The position numbers and the translations under genes are program-made. Shown piece after piece: positions 20,392 through 31,171 of a DNA stretch of 64,000 nucleotides (position 1 is its first letter; each line of letters begins with the position of its first letter). The stretch is from positions 1,401,548-1,465,547 of the forward strand of contig NZ_KI911559.1 in the NCBI RefSeq assembly GCF_000515255.1, in the 5' to 3' direction. The notes beneath the pieces are model-generated. The model worked only from the letters and a program-made list of their open reading frames with translations, was not told the origin of the DNA and did no database searches. This DNA is from Rhodovibrio salinarum DSM 9154 (GTDB lineage: Bacteria; Pseudomonadota; Alphaproteobacteria; Kiloniellales; Rhodovibrionaceae).

Positions 20392-20717
20392 CGTGCTCTC
20401 CATGTTGCCTGAAATGCCGTGCCTGCGGAACGCGACGGTCCATTCGATGCAGGCGCCCCTTATTGGAATATGCAACAGTACTCAGGCAGAACGGGCAAGA
20501 CGGCGACTGAGAAAAATACGGCTTGACCTTCCGTCCACTGGAACCCCATCGAATTGTTCGATTACCCACGAAAGGACTCGTCGGCGCGCCTGGCCGTCTT
20601 AGAGGCGCGGCGGTTGGCTGACGCATCCCCCGTCACGCATGCGTGATCCTGTGCCGCGTTGAACCTGACGCGCGCGTGCTCCACCTGCTGAAACGGCACA
20701 CTACCAAGGGAGATCGC
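20392..20717. other. Divergent intergenic region with a 14-bp palindrome
   Basis: About 325 bp between the divergent DUF411 and carboxymuconolactone decarboxylase-like genes; no gene is supported. A perfect 14-bp palindrome TCACGCATGCGTGA lies at 20633-20646, 72 bp upstream of the plus-strand gene, and looks like a dimeric regulator site. A moderately AT-rich stretch at 20465-20480 may be part of the DUF411 promoter. Confidence 0.45.
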
Positions 20718-21272
20718 ATGCGTGTGACCACCAAGCCGCTTGGCGAGTACCCCTGGTACATTCGCCTGTTTTTCTGGAAGCAGAAGCGTACCTACGGGCA
20801 GGTGTTGGAGCCGGGGCTGGTCTGGGGCCGGTCGCCCAGGCTGTTCATGGGGGTGGCCCTGCTCTATGGCATGATCGAGCGGCGCCGGAATCCGCTCGCT
20901 CCGGCATTGCGCTCGCTGGTTACGGTGCGGGTCTCGCAGATCAACCATTGCCGCTTCTGCGTCGACGTCAATTCGGCGACCTTGATGAAGCGTGGCATCG
21001 GCGAGGAGAAGGTGGCCGCGCTGGACGATTGGCGGAACAGCAACCTGTTCGACGAAACAGAGCGCGCGGCGCTGGCCTACACCGAGGCGGTGACCTATTC
21101 CGACCGGGAGCCGGACGACGCGATTCACGAGGAACTGCGCCGCCATTTCGACGAGGATGCGGTGGTCGAACTGACCGGCCTGATCGCCTTCCAAAACATG
21201 TCGAGCAAGTTCAACGCGGCCCTCGACGTCCCACCGCAGGGCTTCTGCCGCCTGCCGCAAGCGGGGGAGTAG
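20718..21272 (+). CDS. Carboxymuconolactone decarboxylase (AhpD-like) family protein
   Basis: A 184-residue alpha-helical protein of the CMD/AhpD superfamily. The redox motif is Cys78-x2-Cys81 in INHCRFCVDVNSATLMKRG, with the downstream acidic/His region (ERAALAYTEAVTYSDREP). The EELRRHFDEDAVVELTGLIAFQNMSSKFNAAL segment is typical of alkylhydroperoxidase D-like or CMD proteins with peroxidase activity. The ATG at 20718 has AAGGGAGA just upstream and removes an implausible 25-residue leader. It stands alone. The physiological substrate is unknown. Confidence 0.88.
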   Translation: MRVTTKPLGEYPWYIRLFFWKQKRTYGQVLEPGLVWGRSPRLFMGVALLYGMIERRRNPLAPALRSLVTVRVSQINHCRFCVDVNSATLMKRGIGEEKVAALDDWRNSNLFDETERAALAYTEAVTYSDREPDDAIHEELRRHFDEDAVVELTGLIAFQNMSSKFNAALDVPPQGFCRLPQAGE

Positions 21273-21411
21273 ACGTTAGGGCTTCGCTAACGTTGATCGT
21301 GATTATCTGTTGTCGTCTCCGGGGGTGCAGGGTTACAACTGATCCCGGACGACGCAGAAGCGCACATATCTTGCGCGCGTCTGCAATGCGTGGACCGCCG
21401 GGTCGAGGATC

Positions 21412-21549
21412 ATGGTGAAGCTGAATGCCACCAACGATCGGACTGTAAACGCCGCCGCGGCATCGGCTGCCGGCTTGGCGAACGGTGGTGTGCGTCTACC
21501 CGCTGACCGTCTCCTCGGTGATACCCTTCTTCTGCTTATCTGCCCCTGA
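21412..21549 (+). CDS. leuA leader peptide (attenuator)
   Basis: A 45-codon open frame starting ATG 21412 (or GTG 21415, better spaced from GAGGA at 21405-21409). It ends in RLPADRLLGDTLLLLICP, with four consecutive Leu codons CTT CTT CTG CTT (21526-21537). Two further Leu codons, CTC CTC, lie at 21511-21516, and one is in RLP. Its stop codon lies inside the 5' arm of a strong hairpin. The next gene is leuA. Leader peptides rich in the end-product amino acid control leu operons by transcription attenuation, and the layout fits that model. The start codon and exact length are uncertain; the Leu run and hairpin are directly visible. Confidence 0.72.
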   Translation: MVKLNATNDRTVNAAAASAAGLANGGVRLPADRLLGDTLLLLICP

Positions 21550-21622
21550 ACGCGCTGGCGCGTCAGTCGCCGGGGTGCGGGCGTTCAGGGGGGAGAGGGC
21601 AGCACAGCACCCCAGCCGCAAA
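21543..21622 (+). promoter_or_regulatory. leuA attenuator hairpins
   Basis: An 11-bp perfect stem CCCCTGAACGC/GCGTTCAGGGG (21543-21553 with 21581-21591) begins at the leader stop codon. A competing pairing, GGGGTGC (21572-21578) with the GCACCCC a few dozen bases downstream, would exclude the first stem. Alternative structures overlapping a Leu-rich leader are what attenuation requires. No clear T-run follows, so termination might be Rho-assisted or the T-tract is degenerate. Confidence 0.55.
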
Positions 21623-21753
21623 ATCACCGACACTTCGTGGCGACAGGTCATTTGTTGAGACCACGCCACCGGCTCGGAATCGCCGGAACCGCGCGCCCGT
21701 GTCGCGCGCCGTGCCCGAGCCTGCGGGACGAGGAAGGACGCGAGTAACACGCC

Positions 21754-23358
<1,605 letters not shown>

Positions 23359-23385
23359 CTCTCGCTTAAAGCCGGGAAAATCGGT

Positions 23386-23427
23386 GAGGGTGGGACCCTT
23401 GGGACGAACCCGGGGCATCCCACCCTC
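23386..23427 (+). promoter_or_regulatory. Stem-loop downstream of leuA
   Basis: A 10-bp perfect inverted repeat GAGGGTGGGA/TCCCACCCTC (23386-23395 with 23418-23427) begins 27 bp after the leuA stop. There is no T-run directly after it; a proper terminator follows 29 bp further on. It may be a 3'-end protecting hairpin. Confidence 0.55.
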
Positions 23428-23455
23428 GTTGCCGACACAGCTTCGCCATCTGTGC

Positions 23456-23490
23456 CTGTCCTCTCCCGTTCAGAAGAGGACAGCTTTTTT
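23456..23490 (+). terminator. Rho-independent terminator of leuA
   Basis: A 9-bp perfect stem CTGTCCTCT/AGAGGACAG (23456-23464 with 23475-23483) is followed by C and T6. The rest of the 340-bp leuA-mreB gap (23491-23700) is without a visible gene and should hold the mreB promoter; AAGGAG lies at 23681-23686. Confidence 0.92.
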
Positions 23491-23631
23491 ATCTTTCCCT
23501 GTTGCTGCCGTCCTGGCCGGGAAAAATCCTTGCCGTGCTGGGTCAAAAATCGTTAAGCGGGCGCGTGATCCTTTAGCGCGCGTTAACCACTTAGGGCACA
23601 CTGTCGCGGCAGTGAATCGGCGGCGGCCTAG

Positions 23632-24741
<1,110 letters not shown>

Positions 24742-24744
<3 letters not shown>

Positions 24745-25907
24745 TCTTCTGGAACTGTAATTCATATCATTTACTGGATCAGTTTCGGGAGATGATGGGA
24801 TGTCAGGTCGGGTGGCGGATGCAGTTGTTCTGAGTGACGAGGAGCAGGTTTTTCTCGAAGCGCAGGTTCGTCGGCATAAGGCGGCACGGTCGCTTTCGGA
24901 TCGCTGCCGAATGATCCTTCTCTGTGCTCAGGGTTTGCAGAGTAAGGAAGTCGCGAACCGGCTCGGTGTGCATGAGCACACGGTTGGAAAGTGGCGCAGA
25001 CGGTTCGTGAAGGACCGGATCGAGGGCCTCACGGACGAACATCGCCCCGGCCGGCCGCGCACAGTTTCGGACGACCAGGTTGCCGATGTGATCGAGCGCA
25101 CGCTGCACACCACGCCCAGGGACGCCACCCACTGGTCGATCCGAACCATGGCCGCCGAGAGCGGGCTGTCGCACACCACGATCCGGCGGATCTGGACAGC
25201 CTTCGGCCTGCAGCCACACCGGAGCGAGACGTTCAAGCTCTCGACCGATCCCCTATTCGTCGACAAGGTGCAGGACATCGTCGGCCTTTACATGTCGCCG
25301 CCGAACCGGGCCATTGTGTTGTGCGTGGACGAAAAATCCCAGATCCAGGCGCTGGATCGCGAGCAACCGGTGCTGCCGATGGCGCCGGGTGTCGCCGAGC
25401 GGCGAACCCACACATACATTCGCTATGGCACCACGTCACTCTTTGCTGCGCTCGACATCGCCACAGGGGCGGTGATCGGGAAATGTTACAAGCGCCACCG
25501 GACGACAGAGTTCCTGGACTTTCTCAAGAAGGTCGATGCTGCCGTGCCGAAGGGGCCGGACGTGCATCTGGTGATGGATAACTACGCCACCCACAAGGCA
25601 CCGAGCATCAAGGCCTGGTTGGCACGCCGCCCGCACTGGCACGTCCACTTCACCCCCACATCGGCAAGCTGGATCAACCAGGTCGAACGTTGGTTCGCGG
25701 AACTGACCCGCAAGCAGTTGCAACGCGGCGTTCACCGCTCGACCACCGAACTGGAAGCCGATATCGCTGCCTTCATCAAGGCGCATAACGAAAATCCAAA
25801 ACCCTACAAATGGGTCAAATCCGCCGACGAAATACTCGCCGCCGTCAAGCGGTTCTGCCAGCGAACGGAGCAAACCCTATGCGCCGAACTTTAGATTCAG
25901 GTGACTA
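24742..25907 (+). mobile_element. IS630-family insertion sequence in the mreB stop codon
   Basis: The element proper runs 24744-25905 (1162 bp) and is flanked by the TA dinucleotide duplication typical of the family (24742-24743 and 25906-25907). The ends are imperfect inverted repeats: the left GTCTTCTGGAAC... and the right end read inward GTCACCTGAATC... agree at 13 of the first 20 positions. It carries one transposase gene. It separates mreB from mreC, which are normally co-transcribed. Confidence 0.9.
24800..25894 (+). CDS. IS630-family transposase
   Basis: A DDE transposase of 364 residues. An N-terminal helix-turn-helix region (SLSDRCRMILLCAQGLQSKEVANRLGVHEHTVGKW in parts) is followed by a winged-helix-like segment (HWSIRTMAAESGLSHTTIRRIW). 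The catalytic acidic residues appear in LCVDEKSQIQ, in LVMDNYATHK and in SWINQVERWFAEL (the DDE triad with E). The single frame is intact, so the element may be active. Its stop lies 11 bp from the right end of the element. Transcription is in the same direction as the mre genes, so read-through could help express mreC. Confidence 0.95.
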   Translation: MSGRVADAVVLSDEEQVFLEAQVRRHKAARSLSDRCRMILLCAQGLQSKEVANRLGVHEHTVGKWRRRFVKDRIEGLTDEHRPGRPRTVSDDQVADVIERTLHTTPRDATHWSIRTMAAESGLSHTTIRRIWTAFGLQPHRSETFKLSTDPLFVDKVQDIVGLYMSPPNRAIVLCVDEKSQIQALDREQPVLPMAPGVAERRTHTYIRYGTTSLFAALDIATGAVIGKCYKRHRTTEFLDFLKKVDAAVPKGPDVHLVMDNYATHKAPSIKAWLARRPHWHVHFTPTSASWINQVERWFAELTRKQLQRGVHRSTTELEADIAAFIKAHNENPKPYKWVKSADEILAAVKRFCQRTEQTLCAEL

Positions 25908-26042
25908 GGTCGAACGCGAAAAATTCACCTGCTCGGCGGGTCTGTTGTTTAATCCTTAACCGTTCTTGTCTAGTTTGGCATCTGCCGCCAACATGCGTCG
26001 GGTCCGATTCGGACCGAATGTGCGGCAGTCGGGAGGCACCGC

Positions 26043-27023
26043 GTGAGACGACCGGCAGGAACGCTGCTGACCTTGGCAACGCCGATCCGGGCGTGGGCCC
26101 AGCGCTTCGCTTTCCTGCTTCTCGTGGGTGCGGCCTTCGCCTTGATGCTGCTCGGCAAGGCGGACACGGTCTTTGTCGAACGCGCCCGTACCGCGATCAC
26201 CGATACCGTTACCCCCGTTCTGGACGTCGTTTCGCGGCCGATCGCCTCGGTTGCGGAGGTGCTGCGCGAGGGGCAGGAGCTGGCGGCGCTGCGCGCGCAG
26301 AACGCTGCGCTGCGCCAGGAAAACGCCCGGCTGCAGCATTGGCAGACGGTGGCCCGGCGCTTGCAGGCCGAGAATACAGCCCTCAGCCAGTTGCTGAATG
26401 TCGCCCCCGAGCCCAGCACCAGCTACGCCACCGGCCGGGTCGTTGCGGATACCGGCGGGGCGTTCGTGCGTTCCGTGCTGATCAACGCGGGCCGCACGAT
26501 GGGCGTGCAGAAGGGCCAGGCGGCCTTGGCGGGCGATGGGCTGGCCGGGCGTGTGGCCGAGGTGGGCCAGCACAGCGCGCGCGTGCTATTGCTGACCGAT
26601 ATCAACTCGCGCATTCCAGTCGTGATCGCCGACAGCCGCTATCGCGGCATTCTCGCGGGCGACAATACCTCCCGCCCGCAGCTGCGCTACCTGCCGGAGG
26701 AAGCCCGGCCGAAACCGGGCGAGCGGATCGTCACCAGCGGCCACGGCGGCGTCTTCCCGCCGGGACTGCCGGTTGGCCGGGTGGCCACGGCGGAGGAGGG
26801 CAACGTCCGGATATCTCCGTTCGCCGACTGGAACCGGATGGAATTCCTGCGCGTGGCCGACTATCGCATGCCGGGAATTCTGATGACCGATGGCGCGACG
26901 GCGCCCAAGCCGCCGGGCACGCCACGTCCGGGGATGGACAGGCTGCCCGAATTGCCGAGCGCAAGCGGCGAGGGCGGCGCGCTGGCCGAGCGCGCGTTGG
27001 AGGCGGAGGCCCCGCGCGAGTGA
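26043..27023 (+). CDS. mreC: Rod shape-determining protein MreC
   Basis: Bitopic inner-membrane protein of 326 residues whose periplasmic part links MreB to the peptidoglycan elongation enzymes. A short cytoplasmic tail precedes one helix (about 20-40, FAFLLLVGAAFALMLLG). A coiled coil (about 75-120, ALRAQNAALRQENARLQHWQ) and two beta-barrel domains follow (GRVVADTGGAFVRSVLINAG; VTSGHGGVFPPGLPVGRV). The GTG at 26043 has GGGAGGC six to seven bases upstream. The C-terminus is a low-complexity Ala/Glu/Pro tail. An IS now lies between mreB and this gene. Confidence 0.95.
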   Translation: MRRPAGTLLTLATPIRAWAQRFAFLLLVGAAFALMLLGKADTVFVERARTAITDTVTPVLDVVSRPIASVAEVLREGQELAALRAQNAALRQENARLQHWQTVARRLQAENTALSQLLNVAPEPSTSYATGRVVADTGGAFVRSVLINAGRTMGVQKGQAALAGDGLAGRVAEVGQHSARVLLLTDINSRIPVVIADSRYRGILAGDNTSRPQLRYLPEEARPKPGERIVTSGHGGVFPPGLPVGRVATAEEGNVRISPFADWNRMEFLRVADYRMPGILMTDGATAPKPPGTPRPGMDRLPELPSASGEGGALAERALEAEAPRE

Positions 27024-27132
27024 TCCGGTGGGCGCAGCTTGCGCTTGGGCACGTCGGACGACGCATGCGCACAGGCGCCATGGAGTTTGATCATGTCAGC
27101 CGAACGTGTCGCAGGACCGCGGGGAGTGCGGC

Positions 27133-27642
27133 GTGAAAACGACCTTTTGGCAGCGCCTCGATCTGGTCGCGCGTCAGATCACGCCGCTACTGCTCACCCT
27201 GGCCCTGGTGACACTGACGCTGGTGCCTTATCGGATTCCGGACTTCGCGCCGGTGGTGCCGTGGCTCGCGCTGATCAGCGTGTACTATTGGTCGGTCCAC
27301 CGGCCGGATCTGATGCCGGCGGCAGTGGTGTTCCTGATCGGGCTGTATCACGATCTTGCCGGCGGCACGGCGCTGGGCGTGGGCGTTCTGATCCTGCTGC
27401 TGGTGCATGCGCTGATCGCCACCCAGCGGCGCTTCTTCATCAGCCGGTCGTTCTTCGTCGTCTGGGCCGGCTTCGCCATCATCGCGCTGGGCGCCAGCGT
27501 GGTGCTCTGGCTGCTGAACGCGATCCTGGCCGGTGCCTTGATCGGGCCCCGTCCGGCGGTGTTTCAATTCCTGACGACGGTGGCGGCCTATCCGCCGCTC
27601 GCCTGGCTGTTCGCGCAGGTGCAGCGGGCGGTGCTGCGCTGA
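27133..27642 (+). CDS. mreD: Rod shape-determining protein MreD
   Basis: A polytopic inner-membrane protein (169 residues, about five helices) of the elongasome. Segments such as LALISVYYWSVHRPDLMPAAVVFLIGLYHDLAGGTALGVG are characteristic (the D-L-x-x-G-x-x-L-G signature of MreD). The GTG at 27133 is chosen because GGGAG lies about six bases upstream and it leaves a short basic N-terminus (VKTTFWQRLD); an upstream GTG at 27106 is also in frame. It lies 109 bp after mreC and 64 bp before mrdA. Confidence 0.92.
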   Translation: MKTTFWQRLDLVARQITPLLLTLALVTLTLVPYRIPDFAPVVPWLALISVYYWSVHRPDLMPAAVVFLIGLYHDLAGGTALGVGVLILLLVHALIATQRRFFISRSFFVVWAGFAIIALGASVVLWLLNAILAGALIGPRPAVFQFLTTVAAYPPLAWLFAQVQRAVLR

Positions 27643-27706
27643 CCAGGGCCGGGCGCGTGGCGGCCTGATAAGCGTCCTTGCGGACCCGCACGAGAGACCG
27701 ACAACG

Positions 27707-29695
27707 ATGGCGTTGCTGAACGAAGATCATAGCCGCTTCAAGACCTTTTCCCGGCGGGCAGCCCTGCTGGGCGGGGGCAAGGCGCTGCTGTTCGGCGCGC
27801 TGGCGGCGCGGTTGTACTACCTGCAGGTCGTCGAATCGGACAAGTACGCCACGCTCGCCGAAGACAACCGCATCTCCCTGCGCCTGCTGCCCCCGCCGCG
27901 CGGGCGGATCCTCGACCGTTTCGGCATCCCGCTGGCGGCGAACGAGCAGAACTACAAGGTCGTTCTGGTCGCCGAGCAGGCGAACGACGTTGAGCGCACG
28001 CTCGACCGTCTGGGGCAGGTCATCGAGCTGAGCGCGGACGAGCGCGCGCGGATCATGACCGAAGTGCGCAAGAAGCGCGCCTTCGTGCCCGTCACCGTGC
28101 GGGAGTACCTGGATTGGCAGACGGTCAGCCGGATCGAGGTGAACGCGCCCGACCTCCCGGGCATTTCGATCGACGTCGGCCAGACCCGCGCCTATCCGTT
28201 CGGCAAGGAAATGGCGCACGTCCTTGGCTACGTCGCCGCGGTGTCGGAGGCCGAGCTGAAAGCGGCCGAGGACCCGCTGCTGGAACTGCCGGGCTTCAAG
28301 ATCGGCAAGAACGGGCTGGAAAAGGAATACGACGAGAAGCTGCGCGGCACCGCCGGCACCACGACGGTCGAGGTCAACGCCGTTGGCCGCACCATCCGCG
28401 AGCTGAAGCGCGAGGAAGGCACACCCGGACAGGATTTGGTGCTGAGCGTCGACAATCAGCTGCAGGCCTACGTGCAGCAGCGTCTGGCGGGCGAGAAGAG
28501 CGCCTCCGTCGTGCTGCTGGACATTGCCACCGGCGGCGTGCTGGCGCTGGGCTCCGTGCCGTCCTACGACCCGAACGCCTTCAACCTCGGCATCTCGTCA
28601 AGCCACTGGCGTCAGCTGCTGAACGACCCGCTGCACCCGCTGACCAACAAGGCGACCGCCGGACTCTACAACCCGGGCTCGACCTACAAGATGGTCGTCG
28701 CGTTGGCGGCCCTGGAGGCGGGGATCGATCCCGCGGAGGAGGTCTACTGCCCGGGGCACTACGATCTGGGCAATGCCCGCTTCCACTGCTGGAAGCGCTG
28801 GGGCCACGGCAAGATGGACATGCACGCCGCGATCAAGGAGTCGTGCGACGTCTATTTCTATGACGTCTCGCGCCGGGTTGGCGTCGATAACATCGCGGCG
28901 ATGTCGAACAAGCTGGGCCTGGGCGCGCGCACCGGTCTCGACCTGCCGGGCGAGCGCGGCGGCACGATCCCGACCAAGGCCTGGAAACGCGCCCAGATCG
29001 GCGAGCCCTGGCAGGGCGGCGAGACCCTGGTCACCTCGATCGGGCAGGGCTTCGTGCTGACCTCGCCGCTGCAACTGGCGGTGATGACCGCGCGTATCGC
29101 CGGCGGCCATGCCGTGACCCCGCACTTCGCCCGCGACCTGCAACCGCGCGGCGACGACGATCCCACGGCACAGGCGGTTGATGCCGCCCAGGCGATGGCG
29201 GCCCGGCAGGGCGATCCGGCGGAGGCGGCTGCCGCCACGCCCGCCGCCCGTGCCGGCCTGTTCCCCAAGCTGGATATCCCCGAGGCCGATCTGGCATTGA
29301 TCCGCGATGCCATGGATGCCGTGGTCAACGAACGCGGCGGCACCGCCTACAGCAAGCGGATTACCCGCGAGGGCTGGGCCATGGCCGGTAAGACCGGCAC
29401 CTCGCAGGTGCGCCGGATCACCATGGCCGAGCGTCGGCAGGGCGTGGTCGAGAACGAGGACCTGCCGTGGCGCCGGCGCGACCACGGCTTATACGTCGCC
29501 TTCGCGCCCGTGCACGCGCCGCGCTACGCCTGCGCGGTCGTGGTCGAGCACGGCGGGGGCGGCAGCAGCGCCGCCGCGCCGATCGGCCGCGACGTGTTGA
29601 CGGAGGCCCAGCGCCTCGATCCGCTGGCCAACGACTCGCCGCGGCAGATCGCGGACGCCCCCTCGCGGACGCAGGGCACGGGGCGCATGCCATGA
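27707..29695 (+). CDS. mrdA: Penicillin-binding protein 2 (elongation transpeptidase)
   Basis: Class B PBP of 662 residues that cross-links lateral-wall peptidoglycan. A single N-terminal helix (LLGGGKALLFGALAARLYYLQVV, about 22-44, in parts) is followed by the pedestal domain (PPPRGRILDRFGIPLAAN). The transpeptidase domain carries the SxxK nucleophile Ser325 in NPGSTYKMVVAL, the S-x-D variant motif in ESCDVYFYD, and KTG in AGKTGTSQVRR. The C-terminal tail is Ala/Pro-rich. The gene ends ATGA, overlapping the rodA start, so the transpeptidase and its partner glycosyltransferase are coupled. Confidence 0.96.
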   Translation: MALLNEDHSRFKTFSRRAALLGGGKALLFGALAARLYYLQVVESDKYATLAEDNRISLRLLPPPRGRILDRFGIPLAANEQNYKVVLVAEQANDVERTLDRLGQVIELSADERARIMTEVRKKRAFVPVTVREYLDWQTVSRIEVNAPDLPGISIDVGQTRAYPFGKEMAHVLGYVAAVSEAELKAAEDPLLELPGFKIGKNGLEKEYDEKLRGTAGTTTVEVNAVGRTIRELKREEGTPGQDLVLSVDNQLQAYVQQRLAGEKSASVVLLDIATGGVLALGSVPSYDPNAFNLGISSSHWRQLLNDPLHPLTNKATAGLYNPGSTYKMVVALAALEAGIDPAEEVYCPGHYDLGNARFHCWKRWGHGKMDMHAAIKESCDVYFYDVSRRVGVDNIAAMSNKLGLGARTGLDLPGERGGTIPTKAWKRAQIGEPWQGGETLVTSIGQGFVLTSPLQLAVMTARIAGGHAVTPHFARDLQPRGDDDPTAQAVDAAQAMAARQGDPAEAAAATPAARAGLFPKLDIPEADLALIRDAMDAVVNERGGTAYSKRITREGWAMAGKTGTSQVRRITMAERRQGVVENEDLPWRRRDHGLYVAFAPVHAPRYACAVVVEHGGGGSSAAAPIGRDVLTEAQRLDPLANDSPRQIADAPSRTQGTGRMP

Positions 29696-30843
29696 GCCTT
29701 GCCGGTTTCAACCGCAACCCCGAACTCAGCCTGGGTCAGAAGATCCTGCAGGTGAACTGGGGCCTGATCCTGCTGATCGCGGCGTTGGCGGGGATCGGCT
29801 GCGTGATGCTCTACTCTGCGGCCGATGGCAGCCTGACGCCGTGGGCCCAGCGGCACGCCCTGCGCTTCGGCGGTGGCCTGGTGCTGCTGCTGACGGTCGC
29901 GATGTTCGACATCCGCTTCTGGTTCCGCTGGTCGTATCCAATCTACGTGGTCGGCGTGTTGCTGCTGATCGCCGTGGAGGTGATGGGCACGGTCGGCATG
30001 GGCGCGCAGCGCTGGATCCAGCTGGGCCCCCTGACCCTGCAGCCGTCCGAGGTGATGAAGGTCGCCATCGTAATGGCACTCGCCCGTTACTTTCATGGCA
30101 TGGCGGAAGAGGAGATCGTCCGTCCGACCAAGCTGATCGGGCCGCTGGTGCTGGTTGGCCTGCCGACCGTGCTGGTGCTGAAGCAGCCCGACCTGGGCAC
30201 CTCGCTGATCCTGATCATGGTTTCCGGCGTGCTGTTCTTCGCCGCCGGCGTGCGCTTGTGGAAGTTCGGCGTCGTCGCGGCGTTGGGCGCGGCCGCGGTG
30301 CCGGTCGCCTGGCAGTTTCTGCACGACTATCAAAAGCAGCGGGTGCTCACCTTCCTGAACCCGGAAAGCGATCCGCTGGGCGCCGGCTACCACATCATGC
30401 AGTCCAAGATCGCGCTGGGGGCCGGCGGGATGTTCGGCAAGGGGCTGCTGGAGGGTTCGCAGTCGCATCTGAACTTCCTGCCGGAAAAGCAGACCGACTT
30501 CATCTTCACCATGCTGGCCGAGGAGTTCGGGCTGATGGGCGGGGTGGCGCTGCTGGTGCTGTACGCGCTCGTCATCCTCTATGGCTTCGCAATCGCGTTG
30601 CGCGCCCGCAACCAGTTCGGCCGCCTGCTCGCGATCGGCCTGACAGCCAACCTGTTCCTCTACGTCTTCATCAACATCGCCATGGTGATGGGCCTGATCC
30701 CGGTGGTCGGCGTGCCGCTGCCGCTGGTCTCCTACGGTGGCACGGCGATGCTGGCGATCATGATCTCGTTCGGTCTGGTGGTCTCGGTCTACGTCCACCG
30801 CGACGTGCGCATCCCGCGCCGCGGCCTGGGCGAGGAGGATTGA
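29692..30843 (+). CDS. rodA: Rod shape-determining glycosyltransferase RodA (SEDS family)
   Basis: A polytopic inner-membrane protein of 383 residues and about ten helices that polymerises lipid II with PBP2. Family segments are LGPLTLQPSEVMKVAIVMALARYFH, LKQPDLGTSLI, ESDPLGAGYHIMQSKIALGAGGMFGKGL, LPEKQTDFIFTMLAEEFGLMG and VSYGGTAMLA (each seen in part). The catalytic Asp of SEDS proteins lies in the large periplasmic loop near ESDPLGAGYH. The ATG at 29692 overlaps the mrdA stop. It is the last gene of the cluster. Confidence 0.97.
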   Translation: MSLAGFNRNPELSLGQKILQVNWGLILLIAALAGIGCVMLYSAADGSLTPWAQRHALRFGGGLVLLLTVAMFDIRFWFRWSYPIYVVGVLLLIAVEVMGTVGMGAQRWIQLGPLTLQPSEVMKVAIVMALARYFHGMAEEEIVRPTKLIGPLVLVGLPTVLVLKQPDLGTSLILIMVSGVLFFAAGVRLWKFGVVAALGAAAVPVAWQFLHDYQKQRVLTFLNPESDPLGAGYHIMQSKIALGAGGMFGKGLLEGSQSHLNFLPEKQTDFIFTMLAEEFGLMGGVALLVLYALVILYGFAIALRARNQFGRLLAIGLTANLFLYVFINIAMVMGLIPVVGVPLPLVSYGGTAMLAIMISFGLVVSVYVHRDVRIPRRGLGEED

Positions 30844-30996
30844 CCCTAGGTCTCGGGGGCACTGGCGGCTGTGCGTCGGGCGCCGGAGAGCAGCGCGGGC
30901 CGGCCGGAGTCGGACACGGCTTGGCAAAAACCACGGGCCTGAGACAAAACAGGCCTTCACAAAGCCCCCGCGCCTTGCTATCACCCGGCCCGCGTT

Positions 30997-31072
30997 GGGC
31001 CTGTAGCTCAGTTGGTAGAGCAGTCGACTCTTAATCGACTTGTCCAAGGTTCGAGTCCTTGCAGGCCCACCA
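30997..31072 (+). tRNA. tRNA-Lys (CTT)
   Basis: A complete 76-nt cloverleaf with encoded CCA. Acceptor GGGCCTG/CAGGCCC; D arm GCTC/GAGC; anticodon stem GTCGA/TCGAC with loop CTCTTAA (anticodon CTT); T arm CAAGG-TTCGAGT-CCTTG. It ends 99 bp before the first CRISPR repeat. Confidence 0.97.
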
Positions 31073-31171
31073 TCCCCTCCCTTCCGGTAATGTTCGCCCG
31101 CCGTTGGCGGAACCGCTGGTAAGTGCTCTGAGCGGGCACCATTCGTCCGCGACCGAGACGCCAACGCGGCC
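31073..31171. other. Short spacer between tRNA-Lys and the CRISPR array
   Basis: Ninety-nine bases with no gene. It is not AT-rich, which is unusual if it were the adaptation leader. A GCCCGC...GCGGGC inverted repeat can be drawn in it. It could hold tRNA-Lys 3' processing signals and, if the array is read left to right, the promoter-proximal flank. Confidence 0.4.

Noticed and set aside
24803-25581. Alternative frames inside the IS630 transposase
   Set aside because: Only the 364-codon frame carries the DDE motifs; the others are shadows. No frameshifted transposase arrangement is needed.
31073-31171. The gap before the first repeat as a normal AT-rich CRISPR leader
   Set aside because: It is GC-rich and has no recognisable leader features. 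Its role as a leader is not supported, although it is upstream of the array in the inferred direction.
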